DNA from: Deltaproteobacteria bacterium
GTDB lineage: Bacteria > Myxococcota > Myxococcia > Myxococcales > Anaeromyxobacteraceae
Direction of reading: 5' to 3'
DNA length: 64,000 nucleotides
Assembly (NCBI GenBank): GCA_016214955.1
Contig: JACRMN010000012.1
Span: forward strand, 859,901 to 923,900
The translations under genes and the position numbers were made by a program. Below are positions 43,786 to 53,050 of this stretch, one piece after another. The stretch's first letter is position 1. Each line of letters starts with the position of its first letter. A model generated the notes under the pieces. That model did not search any database. It was not told the DNA's origin and saw only the letters and a list, made by a program, of their open reading frames with translations.

Positions 43786-45948
43786 ATGGCGCGGGGCGGG
43801 AGGAAGCAGGAGGGTGAGGGAGCAGGCAAGTACCGCAAGCAGCGCCGCAAGATCGAGCCTTCCGGGGCGGACCGCACAGCGAGTGATGCGCGTGTAGCGC
43901 CAGCCGAGCCAGTGCCGAGCTTCGACGAGGCGGAACCGGGCGAAGACGCGGCCGCCGACGCTCCAGAGCAGGGGAAGCTTGTCTGCTCCGTCACGGGAGA
44001 GCACCGCGAGGCTACACCTCAGGAGGAGCTCCTGCAGTCGTTTGCCGAGCAACTCCATCGCGAGTACGGCTTCGCGTTCGGCGATATGGGACGCGACGTG
44101 CCAGTGCGTTGCGAGGTCCAGGACGGCGAGGGCAGAGTGCGTAGGAAGACGCGCACCGTCCAGCTCGCCGTCTTCTCGCCGGACACGCCCCACACGGCTG
44201 AGCACCTCGTTCGAGCGGTGATGCTCTCTCGCCCGGAGGCGAAGGCCGACGCTGCCGTCGAGGCGCTCGACCAGGTTCTGAGCAACGTGGCGCCGGCCGA
44301 GGACCGCGTATTCGGGCTTTGGAGCGATGGGGTGCGGCTGGCTTTCCGCATGCGCACCTATGACCCGGGCGGTGGCGAGCCGGTGTGTAGCGACCTCACC
44401 GATTTTCCCGGTGCCGGTGAGACGCTGGAGGACCTAGAGGTTGCCGACCGGCGGCCCCTGCGTGTGGCCAGCCGCGACTCGCTCGTGCGCACCTTCAAGC
44501 GGTGCCACGACTACTTGTACGGCAACCAGGCGATGGCGCCGAGCAAAGCGTTCTGGCAGTTGCTCTACCTTATCTTTGCCAAGATCCTCGACGAGCAAGG
44601 CAGCCGACGGCTCTTCTTCGTCGGGGCAAGTGAAGGGAACACCGAGGCGGGCCGGAAGGCTGTGGCAAAGCGCATGCGCCTGCTGTTCGACAATGCCAAA
44701 GCCAAGTTCAAGGACGTATTCGAGCCGAGCGACGAGCTCATCCTCAACGAAGGCGCGCTGACGTTCATCGCCGGGGAGCTCGGCAGGTACAGCCTCCTCA
44801 CGACGGACGCGGACGCGAAGGGCACGGCGTACGAGTCGATCACGTCAACGACACTGAAGCGCGAGCGGGGGCAGTTCTTCACGCCGAGGAACGTCATCCG
44901 CATGATGGTCGAGCTCGCCGACCCGGCGCCGGGGCAGCGCGTGCTCGATCCGGCGTGCGGTTCGGGCGGGTTCCTGGTGGTAGCGCTCACGCACGTGCGC
45001 CGCCGGTTCCTCGCCGACATCGGGTGTCCCGACCTCGAGAATCCGATGCCGTCGGAGCTGCGCCGCGTCGACCCGAAGGTCAGCAAATACGCGTCCAGCT
45101 GCCTCTGGGGCATCGATGTAGACCCCGATCTGCGCAAGGCGGCGCGGATGAACATGGTCATGAACAACGACGGGCACGGCAACATCTTCTGCCTGAACAG
45201 CCTGGCATATGGGGTCGAGGAGTACCGGTCCGCCGAGTCGCGCGCGCTGGAGGCGCGCCTGGGAAGGTCCGCCGAGGGCGAGTTCGACTTCGTGTTCACG
45301 AACCCGCCGTTCGGGTCAAAGATCCCGGTCTCCGACCCGCGCGTGCTGGATCGGTACGACCTAGGCCACGCGTGGACACCTTCGGCGCACGGCTTCGTGC
45401 GCGCACCAACGGTGCACAAGAAGGTCCCGCCCGAGGTGCTCTTCCTGGAGCGCTGCGCGCGGTTCCTCAAGCCCGGCACCGGCGTCATGGCGATGATCGT
45501 GCCCAACGGTATCCTGGGAAACCCGGGCGGCCAGATGGAGTTCGTGCGCTGGTGGCTCCTGCGCGAGCTCGAGCTCGTCGCCAGTGTCGATCTGCCGGCT
45601 GAGACCTTCCTCCCGCAGGTTTCGGTGCAGGCGAGCGCGGTCCTGTTCCGCCGGCGCCATCCAGACGAGCTCCGGCGCGTGGGCCCGGAAGGCCCCAAAC
45701 AGGGCCCGGTGTTCATGGCCATCGCCGAGCGGTGCGGCCACGGTCGGCGCGGTGAGACGACCTGGGAACGCGAGCCGGACGGCTCGGAGCGGTTCCTCGA
45801 AGTTTCGGTACTAGAGCGGCGCGAGCGCGACGGCAAGGTGCAGGACACACGCCGGACCAAGCTCACCAGGGTGCTCGCTGACGACATGCCCTGGGTAGTC
45901 GAGCAGTACCGCCGTTTCAAGCGCGGCGAGCCGCTGGAGGACGCGTAG
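43786..45948 (+). CDS. N6-adenine DNA methyltransferase, MAD2-like
   Basis: A 720-residue type I-like M subunit. SAM motif I is VLDPACGSGGFLVVA (about residue 385) and the catalytic motif IV is FTNPPFGSK (about 507). The HsdM N-terminal helical domain precedes them, and the first 70 residues are basic and disordered. It is the first gene of the defence operon. In the methylation-associated defence system this enzyme marks self DNA and works with the S subunit encoded next. Confidence 0.88.
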   Translation: MARGGRKQEGEGAGKYRKQRRKIEPSGADRTASDARVAPAEPVPSFDEAEPGEDAAADAPEQGKLVCSVTGEHREATPQEELLQSFAEQLHREYGFAFGDMGRDVPVRCEVQDGEGRVRRKTRTVQLAVFSPDTPHTAEHLVRAVMLSRPEAKADAAVEALDQVLSNVAPAEDRVFGLWSDGVRLAFRMRTYDPGGGEPVCSDLTDFPGAGETLEDLEVADRRPLRVASRDSLVRTFKRCHDYLYGNQAMAPSKAFWQLLYLIFAKILDEQGSRRLFFVGASEGNTEAGRKAVAKRMRLLFDNAKAKFKDVFEPSDELILNEGALTFIAGELGRYSLLTTDADAKGTAYESITSTTLKRERGQFFTPRNVIRMMVELADPAPGQRVLDPACGSGGFLVVALTHVRRRFLADIGCPDLENPMPSELRRVDPKVSKYASSCLWGIDVDPDLRKAARMNMVMNNDGHGNIFCLNSLAYGVEEYRSAESRALEARLGRSAEGEFDFVFTNPPFGSKIPVSDPRVLDRYDLGHAWTPSAHGFVRAPTVHKKVPPEVLFLERCARFLKPGTGVMAMIVPNGILGNPGGQMEFVRWWLLRELELVASVDLPAETFLPQVSVQASAVLFRRRHPDELRRVGPEGPKQGPVFMAIAERCGHGRRGETTWEREPDGSERFLEVSVLERRERDGKVQDTRRTKLTRVLADDMPWVVEQYRRFKRGEPLEDA

Positions 45949-47322
45949 GTGGGCCGCGCGTTCGCGGCGACGGTCGATCGCGCGGCGCTGCGGGCGTTGA
46001 ACTACGCCCCGGAGCTGCGGGGGTCGGCTGGAAGGCGAGGGCCTGGGCTCGGTGAGCTATTGGCCGAACTTGCTCCCGCCTACGGGCAGGTCTTTACCCG
46101 CATCGACTGCGAGCCGGAACACGGGGTGGAGTTGCTCTCGCAGTCGGACATGTTCGCGGCCGAGCCACAGGGCCGGGTCATTCGTCGGGACTCCATGCCG
46201 GTCCCGGAACGGCACCTCGTTAGCCGGTGGCAGGTACTTATCGCGGGGGCGGGAACGCTTGGCGAAACCGAGCTTTATGGTAGGTCGATCGTGGCGGACG
46301 CCCGGCTCGCGGGGAAGTACGTCGGCCCGCACGCGGTCGTGCTCACTTTCACGGAGCCGGAATCAGACCAAACCCTGTTCGCCTACGCGTACCTGCTGAG
46401 CAGGAACGGTATCGCTGCCGTACGGGCCACGAGCTACGGAACGAAGGTGCTTGGCGTTCGCTTCGACCTGCTTCGGAGCCTGCGGCTGCCGGAAGCCAGT
46501 ACCGCTGTGCAGCGGCGCGTCGCTCATCTCGTGCGGCAGGCCGTTGAGGGCAGGGAAGCGCACCTGGAGCGCGTGCAGCACGCCCGCGGCACCCTCCTTT
46601 CTGCTGAACCGATGGCCGAAGCCGCGCGGCTATGTGCGAAGCGGTCGCGCAAGGCAGTGGCGTGGCGGGAGCCCTTGCCCACTATGGTTGCCTGGAACTG
46701 CGCTTCGGCGGGCGAGGCGCTGCCCCTGCTGCGACGAGCGTCGAAGACGCGGCTCAGGGACGTGCTCGCGGACGGCGGCGTGTTCCGGGGCGACCGCGCT
46801 GCTCGCGTAACGTGCGAGTCGCCGCACGGCATCGACTTCTACTCGCAGCGCGACGTCTTCCTTGCTCGCCCGGTGCCCCGGCGGGTCGTTCAGCCGGACA
46901 TTGACGCGGACCGACTCTTCGCTCGGCCCGGTACGCTCCTGGCGGGTGGCCACGGCACGCTCGGCGAGGGCGAGATCTTTGGACGTGTCGTGATGGTGAC
47001 GAGGAGCATGGAACGCGTGGGGATGAGTGAAGACCTCCTTCGCATCCGCACTCGGTCAGAACACGCTGCAGTCGTGTACACATTCCTTTCGTCGGTCGTT
47101 GGTCTCCGGCTTCTGCGGTCTACCGCGGTCGGAACGAAGCTCCTTAGCATGCGTCCCGACCTCGTCGCGGAGCTGCCGTTCCCGGAGGTTTCGTCCGAAG
47201 CCCGGGCCACCATCGACGATGACGTGACGCGCGCGATGGCCGCCCGCGAGGCGGCCGACGCGGCCGAGACCGAAGCCATTCGCATCATGGAGGAGGAGGT
47301 CGTCCCCTCATGGCTCGCATAG
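45949..47322 (+). CDS. Specificity (S) subunit, MAD5-like
   Basis: A 457-residue protein built from two related halves, each with a target-recognition-like domain: GTLGETELYGRSIVAD, then SYGTKVLGVRFDLLRSLRLP in the first, and GTLGEGEIFGRVVMVT, then AVGTKLLSMRPDLVAELPFP in the second. Each is followed by a long helix. This is the HsdS plan, giving a bipartite recognition site. It starts with GTG immediately after the methyltransferase stop and overlaps the kinase gene by 13 bp. Confidence 0.85.
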   Translation: MGRAFAATVDRAALRALNYAPELRGSAGRRGPGLGELLAELAPAYGQVFTRIDCEPEHGVELLSQSDMFAAEPQGRVIRRDSMPVPERHLVSRWQVLIAGAGTLGETELYGRSIVADARLAGKYVGPHAVVLTFTEPESDQTLFAYAYLLSRNGIAAVRATSYGTKVLGVRFDLLRSLRLPEASTAVQRRVAHLVRQAVEGREAHLERVQHARGTLLSAEPMAEAARLCAKRSRKAVAWREPLPTMVAWNCASAGEALPLLRRASKTRLRDVLADGGVFRGDRAARVTCESPHGIDFYSQRDVFLARPVPRRVVQPDIDADRLFARPGTLLAGGHGTLGEGEIFGRVVMVTRSMERVGMSEDLLRIRTRSEHAAVVYTFLSSVVGLRLLRSTAVGTKLLSMRPDLVAELPFPEVSSEARATIDDDVTRAMAAREAADAAETEAIRIMEEEVVPSWLA

Positions 47323-50300
47323 TCCTCCCGGCTGGTGGCAGCGGCCCCGAAGACCCCTTCGAGCAGAAGGTACTCTTCGCGCTGGAGAAGGGCCTGCCCG
47401 ACACCTACGTTGTCGTGCCCAACATCCAACTCGTCTCCGTGCTCAAGAATGGCAAGGAGATGCTCGAGTATGACGACGTCGTGCTCACGCCGCACGGCCT
47501 GTGCGTCGTCGAGGCGAAGGAGTGGTACGGCAAGCTCGCTGGCGATCAGCATGAGTGGAGCATCAACGGCAAGCCCAAGAAGAATCCTCTCAGGCTCCTC
47601 AACCGCAAGTGCCAGGTGCTGAAGAGTGACTTGGGTGGCTTCGGAGCGCTGACCTGCGTGGAGCCGCTCCTCGTTGTGCCGGACGGCACGCAAGTCTTCC
47701 TTGGCCAGATCGGTGCCAACGTTCGCAACCTGGGTTCGCTGACCGCGTGGCTTTCGGATAGGGCGCGCTTCCGCAAGAGCGACGCCATCGGCACCTACCA
47801 CGCCGGCATGCTCCAGGCGCTCGTCGGCAAGGCGCACACCCGCCACGCGCATAAGCCGGCCACCATCGGCGGCTACGCCATCCTGGAGACCGTGAGCTCC
47901 TCGGCCGAGCAGAGCACCTACATCGGGCGGCGCGCGCTGGTGAACGACGGGACGCGCTACCGCATCCGCGTCTTTCGCCCGCCCTACAGCGCCGACCCAG
48001 CCGAGCGCGAGCGGCAGCAGGCCATCGTTAAGCGGCCTTCCGAGGCCGTCGCACAGGCCGGCAAGCACCCGAACCTGCTGCCGGTGATCCAGTTCGAGTT
48101 CCTCGAGGACACGAACGAGTTCATCGAGGTCACCGAGTGGTCGGACTACGGCACGCTCCGCGGGTTCCTCGCCCGGCCGGAGACTCAGCTCACGGTTCGC
48201 GAGAAGCTCGAGATCGCTGACGGCATTCTTGCGGGGCTGGAGGCAGTGCACGCCCGCGGGGTCGTCCACCGCGCAGTCTCGCCCGACACCGTGCTCATCG
48301 GCTTCGACCGCCGTCCGCTCCTGACCGACTTCGACCGGGCGTTTCTCGAGTCCGCCACCCAGACCGTGTGGGCCGCCACGGTGCGCGATGAGGACCCCGC
48401 CTACCTCGCGCCGGAGCTGCGCGACCGGTTCGACTACGACTTCGACGCGTCGGCCGACCTCTACTCGCTAGGCGCCATCCTCTACCGGCTCTTCGTCGGC
48501 GAGCCGCCGTTCCCCAAGCCCGACGCCGCCATCGCCGCCGCGGGCAAGCCCCCGAAGCCGCCGAGCGCGTCCTTGCCCGAGCCGCTGCCCGCCCTCGACG
48601 CGCTGGTCGAGCGCATGCTGCAGGTCGACGACTTCAAGGGCAGGCCCACGGCGAACGCGGCGCGCGCCGTGCTCCGCACGCTCCTCGACGAGGAGTCCAA
48701 GAAGAGCGATCGTCCCACGGAGGCGCCGTCTCCGTCTGCACCTTCCGCGCTTGAGCCGCCGTCCTTCGGTGTAGGGCAGGTGGTGGAACCGTGGCGCATC
48801 GACGCGGAACTAGGCGGGGGCTCGTTCTCGAAGGTATACCGCGCGTTCCACCTCACGCAGGTGAAGTCGTACGCCCTCAAGGTGTTTGCGGAACCCGACC
48901 AGCTCGCCTTCACTCAGCAGGAGTTCGGCGAAATCTCGGCTCGCATCCCGGCGCACCCCAACCTCGTCAAGCCGGTGTGGCTCGACAGGCTCCCGGATGG
49001 CCGCCCGTACCTCGTGAGCGAGCTCGTCGAGGGGGAGACGCTGGAAGCATACTGCGACGGCCGCAAGACCTTGCCCTGGAGCGAGGTGAAGCGGGTTGGT
49101 AGCGCCCTCCTGTCGGCGCTCGCAGTGGTGCATCCCGACGTCCTCCACCGCGACGTGAAGCCCGCGAACATCATGCTCGCACTCCCGTCGGGGGAGCCCC
49201 GGCTCATCGATTTCAACATCGCAGCGCTGGCGCGCGATGCGGCCGGCCGCAGCGGTACGCCGCGCTACGGCGCGCCAGATCGAGGCCGTCCGGGGTGGCG
49301 GCCGGACATGGACCTGTTCTCGCTCGGTGTCGTCTTGTACGAGCTGGTCACGCAGCGGCACCCGTACGCGGAAGGCAATCCGGAGAAGGGTGCTCCGCTC
49401 GACCCGCGGGAGGTGCGGCCGGATCTCCGACTGTCCACCGCGCTCGCCGAGTTCCTGCTCACCGCCGTGGCGCCGGACGGTGCCAGGCGATTCCAGACCG
49501 CGACGGCCATGCGCGCGGCGCTCGAGTTACTGGCGCACGTATACGACACGGCTGCGCCCACCAAGGTGCAGGCCACGCCATCGCCGCTCGCGTTGGAGCC
49601 CTGGGAGGTGGGCAAGCAGAACTACAACCCGTACGTTACGCGTCTGCTCACACTCTACAGCCAGGCGAGGCGAACCAATTCCGGGACCCGGGGACTCGAC
49701 GAGATCGGTCGGCTCACCTACGTGCCCACGCGCCTCGACGAGGTGTTGGCGTCGCACGTGGCGGAGGGGCGCTACCGGCTGGTCGTCGTGACCGGCAATG
49801 CCGGAGATGGAAAGACAGCCTTTCTCCAGCAGACCGAGGCGTTCTTTCAGCGAAAGGACACCGTTGTCGAGCGGATGTCCTCCGGCAACGGCAGCCGCTG
49901 GAGTTCCGAGGGGCTGCGATTTGAGACAAACTACGACGGATCTCAGGATGAGGGAGACCGCGCGAACGAGGACGTGCTGCGCGAGTTTCTGGCTCCTTTC
50001 GCGGGTGACACGTTCACCGCTGGGGGTGGGGACGAGGTGCGCCTCATCGCCATCAACGAAGGGCGTCTCATCGACTTCCTGCACGGAGAGCATCGCGAGC
50101 AGTTCTCAGGCCTGCGGCGCTGGGCGACTGCCGCACTGGCCGGCAAAGGGGGCGCGCCCGGGGCCTTGCTCGTAAACCTCAATCTGCGCGCGGTGACGTC
50201 GGGTGGACCGCGATCGCTGGTCGAACGCCAGCTTCTGGAGCTGCTGCGCGACGACCTCTGGTCGCCCTGCGAAGGCTGCAAGTACCTGGGTCGGTGCCCG

Positions 50301-51413
50301 CTGCGCCACAACGCCGACACGCTCCGCGACCCGGCGAGCGGGGCGGAGGTCCGGGCCCGCGTCCGCCGGCTCCTCGAAATCGTCCACCTCCGCCGCCGTA
50401 TGCACGTGACCATGCGCGACCTCCGGTCGGCGCTTTCTTGGCTCGTCCTGCGCGACACGAGCTGTGACGACGTGGGGCGCCTGCTGGAACGGCACGACGA
50501 TCGAGTGCAGGGGGATCTCGCGATCCTCTACTACCACCAGGCGTACGGGTCTGACGACGTCCTCGCGACACCAGCTGACCGGCTCGTCCGGCTCCTCCGC
50601 GAGGTCGACGTGGGCGCCGTCGAGGATCCCGAGCTCGACCGGCGTCTCCACAACCACGCCGAGCGAGCCGTACCATGGATGCGCTTCGATAGCCGGGCGA
50701 CGCATGGTGACCACGTGGAGGCGTCGCTCCATCGGCGCGTCACGCGCACCGAAGACCCCGAGTCGCTCGTGGCAGCACTCGTGCGTCACCGCGCGCTGCT
50801 GCGCCGTACCCGCCGGCGGGCCTACTTTGAGCGGCTGGACGCGGGGTGGCAGGCCATGCTGCCGTACCGCTCCCTGCCGCTGCTTGAAGACGCGGTCCGG
50901 CCCGATCGCGCCGATGCGCGCGCTGAACTGCGCAACCGCGTTCTCGATGCCATCTCGATGAGCGAGGGTCTACGCAGCGAGTCCGAGCGCCGCGATCACC
51001 TTGCACTTCGCGTGTCGCGCGTGACGGGCGCGCCGGTGCGGAGCTATCGCCTGTTCAGGAAGGATGCTTTCAAGGCGCAGGTCGCCGTCCAGGACTGCGT
51101 CTCGGAGTACCTGGAGGTGGAGCCCGACGCGATCCGGATTGCGGGCGCGAACGCAGCCTCTCTCGTCCTCTCGCTCGATCTCCTTGAGATGCTGGAACTG
51201 GTCCGGGCCGGCTACCGGCCCACCGTGTCGGAGCTGCAGGGTCTCTTCGTCAACCTGTCCATCTTCCGGAACGAGCTCCTGAGCGAGCCGTTCAGCGAGG
51301 TGCTGGTGACGCCGGACGACCGCGAGTTCTACCGCGTGACGGCGGTGGGCGAGGCGGACGGCGTGCACCTCACGCTGGAGCGTCGCCCGACGGCCGAGGA
51401 GTCCTCCCCGTGA
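47310..51413 (+). CDS. NERD-pseudokinase-kinase-NTPase protein, MAD6/PglW-like
   Basis: A 1367-residue protein. A NERD nuclease-like domain comes first (VVLTPHGLCVVEAKEWYG, about residues 50-70). A first kinase fold is degenerate: HRAVSPDT replaces HRD, and DFD replaces DFG. A second, at about 487-740, is intact with GGGSFSKVY, YALKVF and HRDVKPANI, though DFN replaces DFG. The C-terminal half carries a P-loop, VTGNAGDGKTAFLQQ (about 828). PglW of BREX type 2 and MAD6 share the NERD-kinase plan. It probably senses infection and phosphorylates partners. Confidence 0.85.
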   Translation: MARIVLPAGGSGPEDPFEQKVLFALEKGLPDTYVVVPNIQLVSVLKNGKEMLEYDDVVLTPHGLCVVEAKEWYGKLAGDQHEWSINGKPKKNPLRLLNRKCQVLKSDLGGFGALTCVEPLLVVPDGTQVFLGQIGANVRNLGSLTAWLSDRARFRKSDAIGTYHAGMLQALVGKAHTRHAHKPATIGGYAILETVSSSAEQSTYIGRRALVNDGTRYRIRVFRPPYSADPAERERQQAIVKRPSEAVAQAGKHPNLLPVIQFEFLEDTNEFIEVTEWSDYGTLRGFLARPETQLTVREKLEIADGILAGLEAVHARGVVHRAVSPDTVLIGFDRRPLLTDFDRAFLESATQTVWAATVRDEDPAYLAPELRDRFDYDFDASADLYSLGAILYRLFVGEPPFPKPDAAIAAAGKPPKPPSASLPEPLPALDALVERMLQVDDFKGRPTANAARAVLRTLLDEESKKSDRPTEAPSPSAPSALEPPSFGVGQVVEPWRIDAELGGGSFSKVYRAFHLTQVKSYALKVFAEPDQLAFTQQEFGEISARIPAHPNLVKPVWLDRLPDGRPYLVSELVEGETLEAYCDGRKTLPWSEVKRVGSALLSALAVVHPDVLHRDVKPANIMLALPSGEPRLIDFNIAALARDAAGRSGTPRYGAPDRGRPGWRPDMDLFSLGVVLYELVTQRHPYAEGNPEKGAPLDPREVRPDLRLSTALAEFLLTAVAPDGARRFQTATAMRAALELLAHVYDTAAPTKVQATPSPLALEPWEVGKQNYNPYVTRLLTLYSQARRTNSGTRGLDEIGRLTYVPTRLDEVLASHVAEGRYRLVVVTGNAGDGKTAFLQQTEAFFQRKDTVVERMSSGNGSRWSSEGLRFETNYDGSQDEGDRANEDVLREFLAPFAGDTFTAGGGDEVRLIAINEGRLIDFLHGEHREQFSGLRRWATAALAGKGGAPGALLVNLNLRAVTSGGPRSLVERQLLELLRDDLWSPCEGCKYLGRCPLRHNADTLRDPASGAEVRARVRRLLEIVHLRRRMHVTMRDLRSALSWLVLRDTSCDDVGRLLERHDDRVQGDLAILYYHQAYGSDDVLATPADRLVRLLREVDVGAVEDPELDRRLHNHAERAVPWMRFDSRATHGDHVEASLHRRVTRTEDPESLVAALVRHRALLRRTRRRAYFERLDAGWQAMLPYRSLPLLEDAVRPDRADARAELRNRVLDAISMSEGLRSESERRDHLALRVSRVTGAPVRSYRLFRKDAFKAQVAVQDCVSEYLEVEPDAIRIAGANAASLVLSLDLLEMLELVRAGYRPTVSELQGLFVNLSIFRNELLSEPFSEVLVTPDDREFYRVTAVGEADGVHLTLERRPTAEESSP

Positions 51414-53050
51414 AGCTGCACAAGAGCTACCAGGAATTCCGCAACACGCGGGTGTTCTATCCCGACCCCAAGAACGTCGATCTCGACCGCGTGCTGGTGA
51501 ACCTATTCTTGCTCTTCCGCTGCCAGGGGACGCGGCCCGTGGCGCCAGGACCGGCCCGCCCCGATCTCGAGCGGGCCGAGTTCCATCGCAAGAAGCTTGC
51601 AGGCCGACCTCACGTCAAAGGATTCGACGAGCACGCCGAGGTGGCCCGTAGCTGGCTCGAAACCGACATTCTCGACCTCGTTAACCGTGGCCGGTCCAAC
51701 GAGGCGGTTGCCTCTCTCCGGCCACTTCACCTCGAGGCGCACAAGGTTCGCGTCGCTAAGTACTGCCGAGACTACAACCACGCGGACGCGCTTTACGCCA
51801 TGCTCGCGCACGCCGAACGGCAGGCGCTGCACGATCTCGAAGCGTACCTCGACCGAGGTCGGAGCCCGGCAACCCGCCAATACGACGGGAGCACGAAACT
51901 CGACCTTGAGACCCTCACCGTTCTCAAGCTCGTCGAGGACATCTCTGATCGCCACCCATCGACGGAGCTCGTTGCGCCGCACCCGCCAGTGTGCATAGGC
52001 CAGTCGCGCGTGCTCTGTGACGATGTGCAGCGGCTTCTCGCCTACGCCGACGTGGTGCCGCGGCCGGTGATGATCGAGTACCTGAAGGCGCTATTCGGGC
52101 TGCATCTCGGACTGTTCACCCTTCGCGTCGCCCGCCAGCTTCCGTCCTGGATCCGCGAAGGGGCTCCTTCGCCCGAGTGCGTGGACTGCCCGGTTTCGGG
52201 TGGGGCGGAGACTCCGTTCTCCGGTTGCCCGCACGTCGTGCGGTTCACCGTTGACATGGGCGGAGACTGGCGGAGCCGAATGGCGCGCATGGCGCAGGCC
52301 GACGCCGTGCGGGAGTTCGGGCGCACGGCCGAGCTCGTGCGCGCCATCTTCACGGTGAACCAACTCCTTCGTTACGCCCGGGAGAACGGGGCTACCCACG
52401 TGACCGGGCCAGCGGAGGCGGTGACCCTGCTGCGCGACCGGCCGCCCGACCTCGACGCGGTATTCAAGGTGACGCTCGCGAACGTCGTGCGCGACAGCAC
52501 GGAGGGTGCCGACGGCGGCGATGCACAGCTTCCGCCGGAGATCGAGGCAATCCGCTCGGCCGGGCTCCCGCCCTTCGAGACCTTCGTCGAACTTGTGACG
52601 CACATTCGCCAGGCGCACCATCTGCGCTACCTGACGCAAATGTTGGACAAGCTCTTTCAGAAGAACGCACCATTCGGCGCGCTAGTGCAGGGGAGGTCGC
52701 GAGCGAACCCGCGCCGCTGGCAACTCGGGGGAAGGCTCCTTGAGCTGTTCGTGCAGCTCGCGGTGCTGCGTTTCGACGAGGTGGATGGGCGGAAGCGCTA
52801 CTACACGGACACGTTGCTCGTCGACGATCTTGTCGCCTGGATCGAGGCAAGGTACGGCTTCGTGGTCGCGCCACGGCGCGAGGCCCTGCGCACGGCTTCA
52901 GCCGAGGAGCATCGCGCATTCCAGGGGAACGTTCGTGCATTCAGGGACCGCCTCCGGGAGATAGGCTTCTACGTCGACTTGAGCGATGCGTATATCGCGC
53001 AGACGGTGCGCCCACGGTACACGCTCGCCCGGGCGGAGGTCGCACCGTGA
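51410..53050 (+). CDS. Protein of unknown function, MAD7-like by position
   Basis: A 546-residue soluble protein, mostly helical, with a CVDCPVSGGAETPFSGCPH segment (about residues 263-281) that could hold zinc. A basic C-terminal region ends in ALRTASAEEHRAFQGNVRAF. No enzyme motif is recognised. It overlaps the kinase gene and the next gene by 4 bp each, so it belongs to the same operon. Its assignment to MAD7 rests on order, not on sequence comparison. Confidence 0.65.
   Translation: MKLHKSYQEFRNTRVFYPDPKNVDLDRVLVNLFLLFRCQGTRPVAPGPARPDLERAEFHRKKLAGRPHVKGFDEHAEVARSWLETDILDLVNRGRSNEAVASLRPLHLEAHKVRVAKYCRDYNHADALYAMLAHAERQALHDLEAYLDRGRSPATRQYDGSTKLDLETLTVLKLVEDISDRHPSTELVAPHPPVCIGQSRVLCDDVQRLLAYADVVPRPVMIEYLKALFGLHLGLFTLRVARQLPSWIREGAPSPECVDCPVSGGAETPFSGCPHVVRFTVDMGGDWRSRMARMAQADAVREFGRTAELVRAIFTVNQLLRYARENGATHVTGPAEAVTLLRDRPPDLDAVFKVTLANVVRDSTEGADGGDAQLPPEIEAIRSAGLPPFETFVELVTHIRQAHHLRYLTQMLDKLFQKNAPFGALVQGRSRANPRRWQLGGRLLELFVQLAVLRFDEVDGRKRYYTDTLLVDDLVAWIEARYGFVVAPRREALRTASAEEHRAFQGNVRAFRDRLREIGFYVDLSDAYIAQTVRPRYTLARAEVAP

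Noticed and set aside
43786-53050. Plain type I restriction-modification system, or BREX type 2
   Set aside because: There is no HsdR and no PglZ or PglX-type gene. The methyltransferase and S subunit are coupled to a NERD-kinase and a giant ATPase, which fits MADS better.
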